A DNA stretch of 6,049 bases from an uncultured Erysipelotrichaceae bacterium (lineage in GTDB: Bacteria > Bacillota_I > Bacilli_A > Erysipelotrichales > Erysipelotrichaceae): NCBI GenBank assembly GCA_905201565.1, contig CAJKOS010000113.1, forward strand, positions 1 to 6,049, read 5' to 3'. Positions within the stretch are counted from its first letter, which is position 1, and every line of letters begins with the position of its first letter. The position numbers were made by a program, and so were the translations under genes. Below are positions 5,973 to 6,049 of the stretch, one piece after another. Below the pieces are notes generated by a model. It did no database searches. It was not told the origin of the DNA and saw only the letters and a list, made by a program, of their open reading frames with translations.

Positions 5973-6049
5973 ATGCAGAAAAAGAAAAATAATAACAACA
6001 AACGCAAGCCACAGAACAATAAAAGAAATGGCAGCCGTCCAAACGGCGG
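5973..6049 (+). CDS. infB: Translation initiation factor IF-2, N-terminal fragment (3' end outside window)
   Basis: Only 25 complete codons are visible, encoding a run rich in Lys, Asn, Arg and Gln (MQKKKNNNNKRKPQNN...) with Gly/Pro/Ser appearing after residue 19. No GTPase motif is inside the window, so the call rests on two points: the position directly after ylxR, and the basic, low-complexity N-terminus typical of Bacillota IF-2. IF-2 is the GTPase that places initiator tRNA on the 30S subunit. The gene follows ylxR after a 70-bp gap, in which no gene was found. Confidence 0.8.
   Translation, partial: MQKKKNNNNKRKPQNNKRNGSRPNG

Overview
The window reads as a low-to-moderate GC Bacillota (Firmicutes) chromosome. 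The evidence is strong AGGAGG-type ribosome binding sites, tightly packed co-directional genes, a Gram-positive type glycerol kinase carrying the PTS-phosphorylated histidine, and the rimP-nusA-ylxR-infB transcription/translation operon. NusA with a very long charged C-terminal tail and a ylxR-infB junction without the L7Ae-like ylxQ gene would fit the Erysipelotrichia/Mollicutes side of the phylum. That placement is inference and is not shown by the sequence alone.

Layout, left to right. (1) Positions 1-840 hold nearly all of a DUF368 (PopT-type) multi-pass membrane protein whose start lies just outside the window. It is followed by a compact hairpin terminator. (2) Positions 841-1030 are a 190-bp gap that is not empty. 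It contains the terminator, a long imperfect inverted repeat at 878-947, and two divergent perfect extended -10 promoters (TGCTATAAT on the minus strand, TGATATAAT on the plus strand). Read on the minus strand, promoter, structured body and terminator line up as a possible small RNA of about 105 nt. This is the most interesting signal in the window. (3) Positions 1031-3273 hold a secreted lipoprotein gene and glpK, overlapping by ATGA and probably co-transcribed from the plus-strand extended -10 promoter. (4) Positions 3274-3369 carry a good sigma-A promoter (TTGAAA-17-TATTAT). A perfect 9-bp GNRA-loop hairpin follows right after the expected transcription start, as a leader to the next operon. 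(5) From 3370 to the window end lie rimP, nusA, ylxR and the first codons of infB, with gaps of +11, -1 and +70 bp.

How the genes work together. RimP (30S maturation), NusA (transcription pausing, termination and antitermination), YlxR (a small RNA-binding/regulatory protein) and IF-2 (translation initiation) form the conserved operon linking transcription and translation. GlpK feeds glycerol into glycerol-3-phosphate for glycolysis and phospholipid synthesis. The DUF368 protein belongs to a family shown to recycle undecaprenyl phosphate across the membrane for cell-wall synthesis. The lipoprotein has no assigned function. No mobile elements, tRNA, rRNA, CRISPR arrays or phage genes were seen.
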